A stretch of 64,000 nt of DNA from Oryza sativa Japonica Group (lineage: Eukaryota > Streptophyta > Magnoliopsida > Poales > Poaceae): positions 1,647,501 through 1,711,500 of the forward strand of contig NC_089037.1 of the NCBI RefSeq assembly GCF_034140825.1. The letters run 5' to 3'. Shown here piece by piece: positions 53,021-64,000 of this stretch. Both the position numbers and the translations under genes were made by a program. The notes below the pieces were generated by a model. The model saw nothing but the letters and a program-made list of their open reading frames with translations. It was not told the DNA's origin and searched no databases. Each line of letters opens with the position of its first letter. Position 1 is the stretch's first letter.

Positions 53021-53200
53021 CGGTGCGGCGGAAGGGAACGATGAGTGGGTTTCGGAAGAACAGGATGCCGCTTATATAGGGTTGACGGGTCGGCGGCGAG
53101 GAAACCCTAGCTCGTATTAGCATCAGATTGTGGTAACAGGCCGACGTGTAACCAAATTGGGCCGGTAAAATATGGGCCTAATCTATAGTTTTGGCCCAAA
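53021..53200 (-). promoter_or_regulatory. Promoter and leader of the snoRNA-like cluster
   Basis: On the minus strand: Site II-type motifs (TTGGGCC, GGCCCA and TTGGCCC-like words at about 53156-53196), a telo-box CTAGGGTTT (53102-53110), a TATA box CTATATAA (53072-53079), then a GC-rich leader ending CGCACCG followed by GTAATATG, a possible splice donor at 53021/53020. Telo-box plus Site II is known from plant snoRNA clusters and ribosomal protein genes. Transcription probably starts near 53045. Confidence 0.65.
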
Positions 53201-55963
53201 CTCTATACACCTTGTCCTTTTCTATTACTTTCTTTTTTGTCTACTGGGAATCAGGGATGAATAGCAGAAGAACACAAATGTCGTTTTTGTTTATTACTAA
53301 ATAAAATTCAGAAAACATGAGTAAAAATTTAAGTTGTGGTAACAAAGAGATCGTTCCCTTCTTGCAGTCAAGAGAATGGAGATACATAGGACAGAAAAAA
53401 GAGAAGGATTTTATGGAGTGAATTGTGAACAGATTCTACATATCCCTACCGGAGCTGTGTAGGTACAGTGTTGCTGTGTTAGTATCACACATTCACACCG
53501 CACACAATTAATAACAGATTAAAAGTTTAAAGCTAGATTTACCCAATATTTTTCAGGGAAAGGCCGAACGAACTAAATTAAGACTGATTAATGATCATCT
53601 CGTGATATGGGCCGTATTCTCCCACTGGGCTCACCACAACAAAAAGTTCTGGCCCATCTCATTCTCAATCCTTCCCCCCAACGATAAAACCGAGAAAACT
53701 ATGCTAACTGCATCTAGGTTGAATTCAGATCCTCTGCATTTAGAGGTATATATATACAAAGGATATAAATAGACATGTGCTTTAGAAAAAACTTCCAACC
53801 ACACCATCATATTTTAACGTTTCATATTATATCACTATAGTAATGTGCTAAAATACATGAGAGGCTACTAGGGTAGGCAACAAAATCAGTCACCGTTGTT
53901 CCAAGACTTTTGCCACAATGCCATGTAGTAGTTACTGTAATAGACTCCTATTCCCTCCGTAAAAAAAAAAAAAACCTAAGAGAGATATGACCTCTTCGAG
54001 TACAACGAATCTGGACAACATTATCTAGATTCATTATACTAGGCCTCCTAAGTTAGTTTTTTTTTTGGACGGAGGGAAAACTCAACCTAAGAGGGATATC
54101 CCTCCTATGATAACGAATTTAGATAAATGGTAGTTGTATTAGAAGGGGTCGGTTGAGTTTATTTGGGATGGAGGAGCCCTATCGTGGATTTAGATCGGAT
54201 GCAATCGATAGTGTCACCGCAACTTATGCAGTCCACCGCTATCCGTTAGATTCAAAACCGAGGATCAAGATGCATCCAGTACCGTAGATCACTACTATGA
54301 CAAGATTTGTGAAGTACTTGTATATCGATACCGGAGCTATCGACCTGATCCGTTCAATTATTTTTTTTAAAAAAAGGGATGGTTGTTATTGTGTACAGTA
54401 GCTTAACTTATGGTTGCTATTTTAAACTGCAGATGATATGCATCCACCTGGGTTACATTTACGGGGATTGCTAACTAGGACAGCTTCGCACATGTATACA
54501 GTACTAGTACACAAAAAACACATGTACCGTAGATATATGTACTCGCAGCAACGACCAGACCAGAGCGATGGTGCCGAGGAGCCATTTTCGGCTGAACTTT
54601 GTACGGGCGTGACACGGACCTGTACTGTACGATGTAAAGTGTGTCTTCTGGGCTTGTACGACGACGCAGTTTGTTCCAAACGGCAGCTACGTACCCAAAC
54701 CAAACCAGACTGACGAAAAGTCTTGCTCCACTTGACCGTTGACCGCCGCAGGAAGCGCGCGTTGCATGTGCAAGTGCAACGGCGCCCAAAGTATGAACAC
54801 CACGAGCGTGACCGTCGATCGTATGAACAGCGTCGACGATAGCTCGATCCATTGGTCAAGCGTCGGTCAGCAGATTTTTTTTCTTCTTCTTCTTCTTTTT
54901 TTTTTTCATATGAATGTCACTAGCAAATCTCGCGCACAACAGGGGGTGCCACGTCACTCAAACAATATTACAAATAATACCACTACCTTCTACCTAGCAG
55001 GTCTATTATATATAACTCTATATACAAACTCTTCTAAATGGTCAATACCGTTTGGCAAGGTAGTCAGGGCCTAGAATATTGCCCCCCTCAAATCCTAATT
55101 AATTAAGTACTGTACTCAATTAGAAAAAAAAATCTCATGTAGAACAAGAGGTCGGTTTATTGCCTGAGTACTAATTTTGCATTTTTAAACATTACTATGC
55201 GATATATTCCTATGTAGTATGGTAAAATCATAATGTATTGAAGTTGTATATATAATTGAGTGAAAACATGCTTTGTTTATATGAATTACGAGATTACCCT
55301 GCACAACTTTACGCGAAGCTCGATAATTGAAGCATATTTAGACATGATATATAACTCTAAGTTCTATTTCCACAAATACAGCTGTAAAATGTTTATATCA
55401 ACCGTTCTACACCATTATAATCTGGACCCATTCTGATCTAACGGTTTAATTTTTTTTTACTTTCTTTAATTAATGTGAGAATATATGACCTCTAGAGTAA
55501 ATCTATTGCCCTGTTTTCGAGCTATCTTTATATATATAATCTACTCACTACCCCCGAATTTCAAACTCCTTGTAATTCTGCGTACACCCCAATTACTACT
55601 TTCCAAAGGTAATATGAAATTAAGGGAATAAAAGTATTTTCTAATTGTAGGGTCGTATTTGAATTTCGTCCCAAGACCTCAATTTTTTTAGAGACAGCCA
55701 TGCCGTATAGTAGTCAGGTCTCTTAGGAGAATATTCACTGGTAAGAATTTTTGTATATGTAGTCATATACTTAAAAAAATACTACGAATATTAGGAAATG
55801 GTCTCGTAGAGCTAGCCGAAAAATCTCTGGACATTTCTCTATGGAGTTGTATACTTTAAATACCTAAAAATGAATAAGTGAGTAATGAAGTCTATACCTA
55901 TTAATGTCCTATATTCCCTAAAAAAATGTCATATATTAATTGTTCTCTCGTACCTTTCGTCTA
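53201..55963. other. AT-rich spacer with a Stowaway element
   Basis: At 53951-54079 is a Stowaway-like MITE (TTCCCTCCGTAAAAAAAA on the left, TTTTTGGACGGAGGGAA on the right), followed to about 54175 by a second, partial relative. No gene was recognised; the frames at 54422-55074 overlap on both strands. Confidence 0.45.
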
Positions 55964-57033
55964 CACTGGTGGAGAAATGCTATTTACTCCCGGTTTAGAA
56001 CCCTTTGTAGTCTCAGTTTTCCAACTGGGACTACGAATCCGGGACTAAAGATCGCTATCTTTAGTCCCGGTTCAAATAACCGGATCTTTAGTCCCGGTTG
56101 GTAACACCAACCGGGAGTAAAGAGGATGAATCTTTAGTAAGAGGGGAAGCGACAGTTTCTCGAGATCTTTTTTTTATTTTATTGTTGATTTGCTAATGGC
56201 TAGTGTTAATCCCTGTATTTTCTCCCGAATCGAATGGGATGCACATCCCCAAATCAACATCCTAAATATTAAGTTACTTATAGACACAGATCAAATACAT
56301 CATAAATCCTACACACAGATCAAATACATCACAAATCCTAAAAAACTATACACAAATTAAATACATCACAGATTATACAAGATTATACATCTCAGATCCA
56401 TGCGATGCAATGAATCACAAAATATAAAAAATTATACATCCAGTGAAACACAAATTATATAAAAAAAAGAAAAGCAAACGAACCAGCGCTCGGCCGCCCG
56501 CCTGCCCACCGCCGCCGGCCTCCTGCCCGCCGCCGCCTCCCCCCACGCGGCTGCGCCGCCGCCGGCCGGCTGATGGAAGAGGGAGTAGAGGGGTGGAGGA
56601 GGAAGGGCGGCTGATGGGAGGGAGGAGAAGAGGAAGGGGAGGAGGGGGAGGAAGAGAGGGGATGTTCCAATCTTATCTAAATATATGTCTGGGACTTAAC
56701 CGATTAGAAGTGTGAGAGAAATATTTACTCCCGGTTGATAACTCCAACCGGGACTAAAGATCGATCTTTACTCCCAGTTAGTATTACCAACAGGGACTAA
56801 AGTGGTAATCTTTAGTCCCGATTGGTAGTATCAACCGGCACTAAAGATCCTCGGTCCCCTGACATACATCTAACAGGGGATGAACTGGGACTAAAAATCA
56901 TCTTTAGTCCCGGTTGGTGTTAGATCAATTTTTTTTAACCGGGAATAAAAATCGTTTTTTGTCCCGGTTTTTAATAGAACCGGGATTATTGTGGAATTTG
57001 GTCGACCGACCAAATATTGTTTCTCCACCTGTG
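55964..57033. mobile_element. Non-autonomous CACTA (En/Spm) element
   Basis: The left end CACTGGTGGAGAAATGC and the inverted right end CACAGGTGGAGAAACAATA are flanked by a 3-bp CTA duplication (55961-55963 and 57034-57036). Many subterminal copies of TTTAGTCCCGGTTGGT-type words occur in both orientations at each end, as is usual for the superfamily. It is 1,070 bp with no transposase. A GC-rich stretch at about 56475-56680 in the middle may be captured host sequence. Confidence 0.93.
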
Positions 57034-60000
57034 CTACTTAGACTACACTTTAATACTTCATACGCGCGACACAGGAAGAGGGAAACAGAAGGAAAGACTG
57101 CGAGCGGAGTCTTTAGTCGTTGAATAATCGTGCTTAATTTCTTGCGCAAACTGAACATATATTTTAGCCAAAGAGTGATGAGAGTTTGATGCGTCGTCCA
57201 CCCTCCAATCTATCACGCTTAACTATAAACTGCTCGCTTTCGCAACCTGTCGATCACTGGATGGATCTGTGTCCAACTTGAACGTAATTAGGTTAACTGT
57301 GCGTATCCAATATGAATATAGATAGTACTACTATTGTGCAAAGCCACATAATGCCGGCACACGCACACATATGACAGTTATTAGACATTGACGAAAATTG
57401 ACTTACCTAAACTACCTACGCGACACAGCAATATTATACAGAATCAGTTGCCCAGTTGTATGTATTGCCTAAGCTTAATTGGGAGGGGAGAGATAGAGTG
57501 AATAATCAGCACGCTGACGAACTCTCCATGAGGTCTTATTATGGTACCAGTCATCAACCCGAACGATGGACGGGTTTTTATGGACTGATACTATATGTAT
57601 TTGAATTTTAATATTATATTAAACATGTTGGTTATCTTCAAAATCAAAATTATAATGCTTATATTAAAAGCAATCTATATTGGCTACAACTGATTAACAA
57701 TTAATTTTAAGTTTTAAAATTAAACTAATAAAATACTCACTTCATCCTAAAATATAGAGATTTTGGTTGGATAAGACATATCTAAATAATAGAATTGAGA
57801 GTTCAAGCTGGTACGATTAAATATGACTTTTTGATTTTCTATATTGAAGTCAATGATATTTTCAGTTCATGATTTATTTAAGATCAGGTAATTTATTCTA
57901 AGTTAACATGAAAGCTCACTTTAAAGTGTTCAATTACTACAAGTATAGGTACATCGATCCTAGAGAATTTCCTCACACTGATACTGAACCACAAAAGTTA
58001 GCACAAATAGCTTTCCAGGAAATAGGAAAAGAAAGGCAAAAGAAAACACAATGATTCAATGAAGTCGCAACTCGCAAGTCAAGAAGACAATCACACCTAC
58101 CCAGCAAGCAACAGGTAGCTGTAAGTGCACGAAAAACACCAGCAACTGCAAGTGATTTTACAAGAAAATAGCCGAGGATTTGCGGGTCGCTGCACTATCA
58201 ACAATGGTCCTAACTAAAGCTTCTCAACCTTTTACACGAAAAGGAGTCACAGATTTTGCACGAAAGAGTGCAGATCTGGGCCACTGGGAAGCGAAAACCG
58301 CAGATAATTTCGGCCAAATTCCTGTCCTTGTTTTTGAATTGGTTTCCGAAATGACCGACCGTCCGGGACAGCGACATGGCGATCGACTTGGACCGGAGAC
58401 TGAAGATTGATGCAGGGCCCTGTGCGTGTAAATTGTCTGAGCATCAGATGACTGAAGGCTCTACAGCTGAAGTTAGTAATAATCTTGACTAGAATCGAGT
58501 TCGTCTAGTCTTTAAAATTTTAGAGCAGTTTGGAACAACGCGGACAATGTTTAAATTTGGGTCGGTGCAGGCAAATCGACAAAAACATGCAGGGTCGGTT
58601 TCGTTTTCTTTTGGTCTGTCAACTTGAATCAAAATCTAGAGCGAAGTGCTCAGGTCAAGTGAAGGGCATCTACACTTGGGGCGCAACAAAAGCTTTGTTT
58701 AGAGAACTCCAGAAGTCCTCTAGAGGAATCTCTAAAGCTTTTTGTTTCCTTTTCTTGCACAGGGCATCTCTGTACCTTTAAAAATCATTCAGGCATTCAG
58801 CACATGGAGCAGTGGAGGTAGTACACACCTACATTATATATATTTATATTGTAATTATATATTTATATTGTAACTTGTGCGCCGTGCTGTTGTGACATTA
58901 TCGTACTGTGCTAAGCAAGCAACAACAGTATATGCCACGCTTTTGCAATTTCAGCATGTGGAACGGGCCAGCACACACCTACTCCTTTCGCTTTAAAATA
59001 TACTTCATTTAAAATATTTAAAATTTATATCACAATACATGTATTTATGCGACATTGATTTTAATGCATGTAAATCTATACATTTTCAAACAATGAGATA
59101 CTTAGAAAAACAATAATGGTCAAAAATTGCACTTAAAGGACAAATGAAATAAAAAGAACTCCATATATTTATTACATACAAAAGTAGTTGTAGGGCTTGT
59201 TTGATTTAGTGGTAGTGCCAAAACTTAGTCATATTTTGAAACTAACAATATTTTGGTAGGGTAGCATTTTAAGTGAGTGGATTTGAATTGATACCAATTG
59301 AAAGCCAAATCTCATGTTATGGTCAAGAAAGTTATAGAATTATGCCAAATTAACCATGGGCATTACCATTCAATTGGCTCTAAACCAAACAATTACATTC
59401 ACTATATAAACTACCAAAAAATTGGTATGGTAATATTTTGGAATCAATCCAAAATGACCCGTACTTACAAACAGTTGACATTGACAACTTGGAAAATTGT
59501 AAGTTACGTTCTGCAATTTCGCTAGCTGTTGCTTCAGAAGCATGGTTAGATATATCGGTTGGCAACGGCTGCAGCCGCCAATTTGCAAACTGCGGCGGCA
59601 GGACATATGCTGAGCTCTAAAGCACTCAAGCAGCAAGCTATTGAATGGACATGGCTGTCAAAAACACATTGTTTAAGGAAGACGACTCGGTTTGGGGCTT
59701 AGCATTGGACTACTACTTGAACTGGCGATTCATGCGAGTATGCAACTATAGCTTGAAAATTTAGTTCACCTTAGTCAACGATACGATGGTTGCATGTTGC
59801 ATACTTGCATAATGCATAGGGAGAAATTGCCTGCGGATTACAGACTTAATTAACAAGGTGCTCTGGAACTCTGAATCCATGGGCCATCTCCGGTAGTATA
59901 ATTCTCCCATCGGAAGAAGCTGTGACATCCGTTGACAATTGCAAGGCAATTCCTTATTTGTCACTAAAAATTTACACGAATATTTATTTATCGCTAATGT

Positions 60001-62407
60001 TTCGTTGACATGTATCAATATTACAATCTTCATCTGGTTGACATTTTCGTAAGCTTTGCTGCATTGTGGTGGCATGAAATGATCGGAAGGATCGTCGGGT
60101 TTGCACGCTATATATGTCGAAAGCTTTTGCGTGTCTGGGAAAAAAAGAAAGCACACTAGGTATGTCACCATGAACAGCATTAAACAAAATTGATTATGAA
60201 CCGCTGGCAGCTTGCCACGGTGTCCCGTCAGAATCGATCTCGTGAACAGTTTTCTGCAGGCATGCATTGACGCTGCAACAATACACGGCCCAGATGATTC
60301 CATGTTTTTTTTTTCTCAAATGCATGGTGGATCCCCCAGGCATGACAACGGCTACACGATAGAAAAGAAGAGTGGAGTACACCCATCCGTCTAATAAAAA
60401 ATCTAATTCTAACTACGAATATAAACATATATATGTCTAGATACATATTTTTTAAAAAAGTAGTATAGTTTTTACTACTTTATAGCGCGAGGCTTTATAT
60501 ATACGTCCATCATTTCTGATAGCTCATGTCACCAACCCACTCAAGAAGAACAGTAACAGCGTCGCTGTAGCATCGATCAATCGAGAGGCATTGCATCAAT
60601 GGAGCTAGAAAAACAAATTGGCAAATCGCCGTGGCTCGCAATCGTTCTGAACTTTGTGATCTAGTGGATGCTATCCTGTTCAGAAAGCAATCAGTTATCT
60701 GACCAAAACTTCAACCTCCGTCAGATAATACCCGGCCGTAGCCGTCTGTCAAATTTTCTCCGTTTCCATATATAGCTAGGCATGGAAGTTTCCATGCCGG
60801 ATTTGAGCGAAAAGATGAAGAACGTGTCGGCAGAGCTTATTACTGAGATATATATAACGAGATTATATTAATTAATCGATTGATTACGAGCATGCAACAG
60901 AGGCAAAATGGGAGACAGATGAAAAGTTGGAGCCATTTCAGGTGATCAATCGCCGTCGTCTTGCTGATTGCTGATCCATCACCATTACAACACAGCATTG
61001 TGCTCACTCCCACTAGCATCTGTCTTGGCGTGGTCATTTGGGGGCAATGGTCCATGATCATGGTGGCCTAAGCTGTATGTGGGGATCAGGTATACCACAT
61101 CCCTCGCAAATATATGGCCAATCTCTCCTGCCATTATGTGCTTAGCTCGAATGTGGTTCACAAATATCTGACCGCGTGTTGCAGCAGTGCCCATCACGAA
61201 CGAACTCTTGATAGATCAAGACAAGGAGGGTGCCTCATGGTGAAGTTGCCATTTCTCCTGCTAAGTTCTTCTCTAGTACTAAGTTCAGCGAGAACCATCC
61301 ATGAAAGCAAAGTTTATTTTGGTTCCGATGCTACAACACTAGCATCAATTTACGGGCCCACCTAGAATCAGCTGTAACCTTTCCTCCCTCACACAAACAA
61401 ATGAAGAAATATTTTTTTAAACGGCTAAATCGACTCCTTGACTGAGGTCGATTTTCTCTCAGACAAATAACAATTGTATCTCACAGTGCGTTAGGTTCGA
61501 TGTTTTTGCCGCACGCGTCGATTGAACCCAACGCTGCAGATGCTCTAATAGCAGATTGTAGCTGAAGAAACTGTGTCCTCTAGTAGTACTTTCTCCGTTT
61601 TATAATGTAAGACTTTCCAACATTATCCACATTCATATAGATATTTAGTTTCATCGCGAAGTGATTATGCCTGTACGTTGTACCCAACTATCCTTTTGTA
61701 GTACTAGTATGTTAGTAATATAGATGTACTAACGTTATGGGGCGATATTTGATAACTCAAACTAAAAAAATATAACCTCACAGTGACATTTGATATTTTA
61801 AAGACATTACTTTTCTGCATAGAATGGACGCTATTAATTTCAAGCAGAAAATTACATATAAAGAGTTATGTTGGTGACAATCACACAGTACCGTACATAT
61901 TTTTTCTGGCGTGCTGTATAAAATCAAATGACAGATGTCAATAGGATTCGAATTTGTTTCTTTTAAACCATAAATATTGAAATGATCTTTTACAGCAACA
62001 CTTAAAAATCATGTGTTATGCACTTATGCTTGCATGTTGTACCCACCCAACTCTCCTTTTGTAGTACTACTAGTACATAGTAAGTACATAACGGCAAATG
62101 TGCTGCACCGGTAGGACACAAGGGAACATAACTGCATAAGTGGCAGGTCGTTAGAGTAAGATTCTTTCACGTGTAGCATGTTTGGCCTTATGGAGTCTGG
62201 ACTGAGGACTTGACCACAAAAGCGCTAGTCCTAGTCGGTCTAGCTATTTAATGAACCAACTAAACAAGGCCTTCACACTAAATTAGAGTGGTACGGAGTT
62301 TTTTCTTCTCTTTTTTTAAAAATAGCCAGCCGAATTTCTGTTCAATTGCACAGATTAAGTTTGTCCGAAAGCATATTTTTATTTGTTATAATGATGAAGT
62401 TAATTTT
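57034..62407. other. Long spacer with MITE remnants and unassigned frames
   Basis: At 57735-57790, 58980-59165 and 61590-61650 lie Stowaway-like halves. At 59193-59393 is a Tourist-like element (left GGCTTGTTTGATTTAG, inverted right TTGTTTGGTTTAG). Two minus-strand frames are worth noting. One is 60303-59761 (180 codons). The other is 61197-60985 (70 codons), with FVNHIRAKHIMAGEIGHIF and SLGHHDHGPLPPNDHAK, which reads like the tail of a real protein but was not recognised. No complete gene model could be built. Confidence 0.35.
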
Positions 62408-62895
62408 CCCCACAATGCAAAAGATATTTTTAGTGACTGGCTAAGGGGAGTGGCTAGACCCAAAAAAAAATGATTTTGTTTGGAGCTAGTGCTTTATGTT
62501 GGTCAATTTGGTGTTGCCGTGATGATATAGTTTTTAACCATAAAAAAATGCCTAACATTATGCAGGTTATCTTCATGTGTTCCAATTGGCTCCACTCTTG
62601 GTGTATGATGCTTTCACAGGAACAACAGGATACTATGCGCAATGGTGCTACACGCTTGGAATTAGTAGCCAAGGAACTTTTATTCCATTTTGGATGACGT
62701 AGTACCTACAGAATTTCGTGATAGAATCTACGTGATTTTGAAAAAAAAATTATTTTAGTAGATCATATTACCGGCAGAAGTTGGGGGTTTGTCCCATCTC
62801 GTCTTTTTTAACTTTTCTGTTCACGTCTGAATTTTTTGGCTGTGTGCCTACGGGCAGAGGCCGGAGATGTAACACATTTCCATTATCTAAAAAAA
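62408..62895 (+). mobile_element. 5'-truncated L1-type LINE copy
   Basis: A 14-bp target duplication ATGAAGTTAATTTT lies at 62394-62407 and 62896-62909, the second right after a short A run. The insert encodes the C-terminal end of an L1-like ORF2: DIFSDWLRG, then after an A9 run and a frame change ILFGASALCWSIW, NDIVFNHK-like RDDIVFNHK and a stop after LLFHFG. The following about 200 bp are 3' UTR with GGCAGAGGCCGG. Nearly all of ORF2 and ORF1 are missing, as in typical dead-on-arrival copies. Confidence 0.88.
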
Positions 62896-62978
62896 ATGAA
62901 GTTAATTTTACAAATACTTTAATCTTTATACTTCATATGTTAATCTGGCATGGATACATGCACAGTAACTTCTAGTTA

Positions 62979-63119
62979 GGCTGTATTCACGCTAAAATTG
63001 GAAGTTTGGTTAAAATTGAAACGATGTGACGAAAAGTTAGAAGTTTGTGTGTGTAGAAAAGTTTTGATGTGATAGAAAAGTTGAAAGTTTGAAGAAAAAC
63101 TTTGAAACTAAACACGGTC
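62979..63119. mobile_element. Small Tourist-like MITE
   Basis: TTA lies on both sides (62976-62978 and 63120-63122). The left end GGCTGTATTCACGC and the inverted right end GACCGTGTTTAGTTTC are present. The internal GAAGTTTGGTTAAAATTGAA and GATGTGA words place it with 11453-11581. Confidence 0.82.
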
Positions 63120-63146
63120 TTAATCTCCAAGAGGAAAAACGTGGTA

Positions 63147-63405
63147 CTCCATCCGCTTTATTAGATTATAAGTCGCTTTGTCTTTGGTCGAAGTCAAACT
63201 ACTTCAATTTTAATTCAGTTTGTAGAAAAAATAGCAATATTTTCAACCCAAGACAAATATATTATACAAATTTATTTAATTATCGATTTAATGAAACTAA
63301 TTTGGTGTTGTAATTATTACTATATTTGTTTACAAACTTTGTGAAACTTGAAATAATTTGATTTTTATTAAAGTTAAAATGACTTATAATCAGAAACGGA
63401 GTGAG
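63147..63405. mobile_element. Stowaway MITE
   Basis: The left end CTCCATCCGCTTTATTAGAT and the inverted right end CTCACTCCGTTTCTGATTAT continue inward with ATAAGTC-type pairing. TA precedes the left border; the right border shows TC, probably a mutated TA. Confidence 0.75.
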
Positions 63406-63431
63406 TCTTTTCTTTTAGACCTACTATTATA

Positions 63432-63764
63432 CTAGAAAAAATGTCCGTGCATTGCAACGGGTGATTATTGTTATATGGTTTAGTTAAGATGAAATTCACT
63501 GTAAGAGTTCGCTTGGATATATTTTTTTTTTAGAAAATCATGAGCTGCAGTTAGGAGTCCGATCGTCTCAAGTTAGCATGCGAGTTTTTTTAAACAGATT
63601 TCTTATATAATTACTTATGTATTAACAAAAGTAAACGATCTTGAAAACCGACTCAAATACAGATATGCATTTCCAAAAGCAAACGAACTTTAAAAAACAA
63701 CTTATACACGGATGACGTATCAAAATACTGATAAAAACACCTTCAATTTTTATAATAGTAGAGA
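63432..63764 (-). mobile_element. Small non-autonomous Helitron
   Basis: On the minus strand the element starts TCTCTACTATTATAAAAATT, the usual start of many rice Helitrons. It ends with the hairpin CCGTTGCAATGCACGG, a 9-10 nt spacer and CTAG. It sits between A (before TC) and T (after CTAG), the expected AT target, with no duplication. It is 333 bp with no coding capacity. Confidence 0.85.
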
Positions 63765-64000
63765 TATACTAGTCCATTTATACGTCAACTCTGATATGTA
63801 AGGAATATGTTTCTTGGCCCTGAGAAAGAAGAGCGAACATATAGCTAGGTATTGATTAATTAGTTCTGATAAATCAGGATGTTGTAAAATTAGGTACCCT
63901 CTATGTTTAAAAAAAAATAGAGATCTTAATTATGTCTAGCTATATATATACACCTGAACATTATTTCCTCCGTCCTTAAAAAATATAATGTTTAAGATAA
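63765..64000. other. Spacer, truncated Stowaway start at the window edge
   Basis: From 63965 the sequence CCTCCGTCCTTAAAAAATAT looks like a Stowaway left end running out of the window. Otherwise nothing was seen. Confidence 0.4.

Overview
The window is nuclear DNA of a grass, almost certainly rice (Oryza sativa or a close AA-genome relative). The genes are split by many introns, exons are GC-rich and introns AT-rich, and the spacers are full of Stowaway and Tourist MITEs, a CACTA element, Helitron ends and a LINE copy. The encoded proteins are close to cereal proteins, above all an MLO protein very like barley Mlo and a plastid GapB. From memory, the order MLO - DIS3/RRP44 - GAPB fits the short arm of rice chromosome 3. 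No database search was run. All exon models were read by eye from splice signals, reading phase and family knowledge.

Layout. 1-2.8 kb: spacer with a GC-rich tandem repeat. 2.8-5.1 kb (+): PIG-F, GPI-anchor synthesis, 8 exons, 218 aa. 5.7-8.9 kb (-): MLO protein, 13 exons, 555 aa, convergent with PIG-F. 9-13.8 kb: spacer with MITEs and a Helitron end. 13.8-21.8 kb (-): DIS3/RRP44 exosome nuclease, 24 exons, 934 aa. 22.7-25.5 kb (+): GAPB, 9 exons, 444 aa, divergent from DIS3 over a 0.9 kb shared promoter. 28.4-31.8 kb (-): GT77-like glycosyltransferase, 4 exons, 360 aa, with a gene-fragment-bearing Tourist element in intron 1. 33.2-38.2 kb (-): GARP/G2-like transcription factor with EAR-type repression motifs, 6 exons, 403 aa. 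38.2-49.4 kb: gene-poor spacer. 49.4-49.8 kb (-): NDUFB7-like complex I subunit. 52.2-53.2 kb (-): a tandem cluster of four C/D-box snoRNA-like units behind a promoter with TATA, telo-box and Site II motifs. 56-57 kb: non-autonomous CACTA element. 57-64 kb: spacer ending in a dense cluster of LINE, Tourist, Stowaway and Helitron insertions.

The genes are functionally unrelated housekeeping and regulatory loci: ER lipid-anchor synthesis, plasma-membrane defence modulation, nuclear RNA decay, the Calvin cycle, Golgi glycosylation, transcription, respiration and probable rRNA modification. The best candidate for something little described is the snoRNA-like cluster. Its four copies keep a C box, a D box and a closing stem, and the stem is preserved by compensatory changes. 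They also share an unusually conserved central block whose RNA target I could not name.
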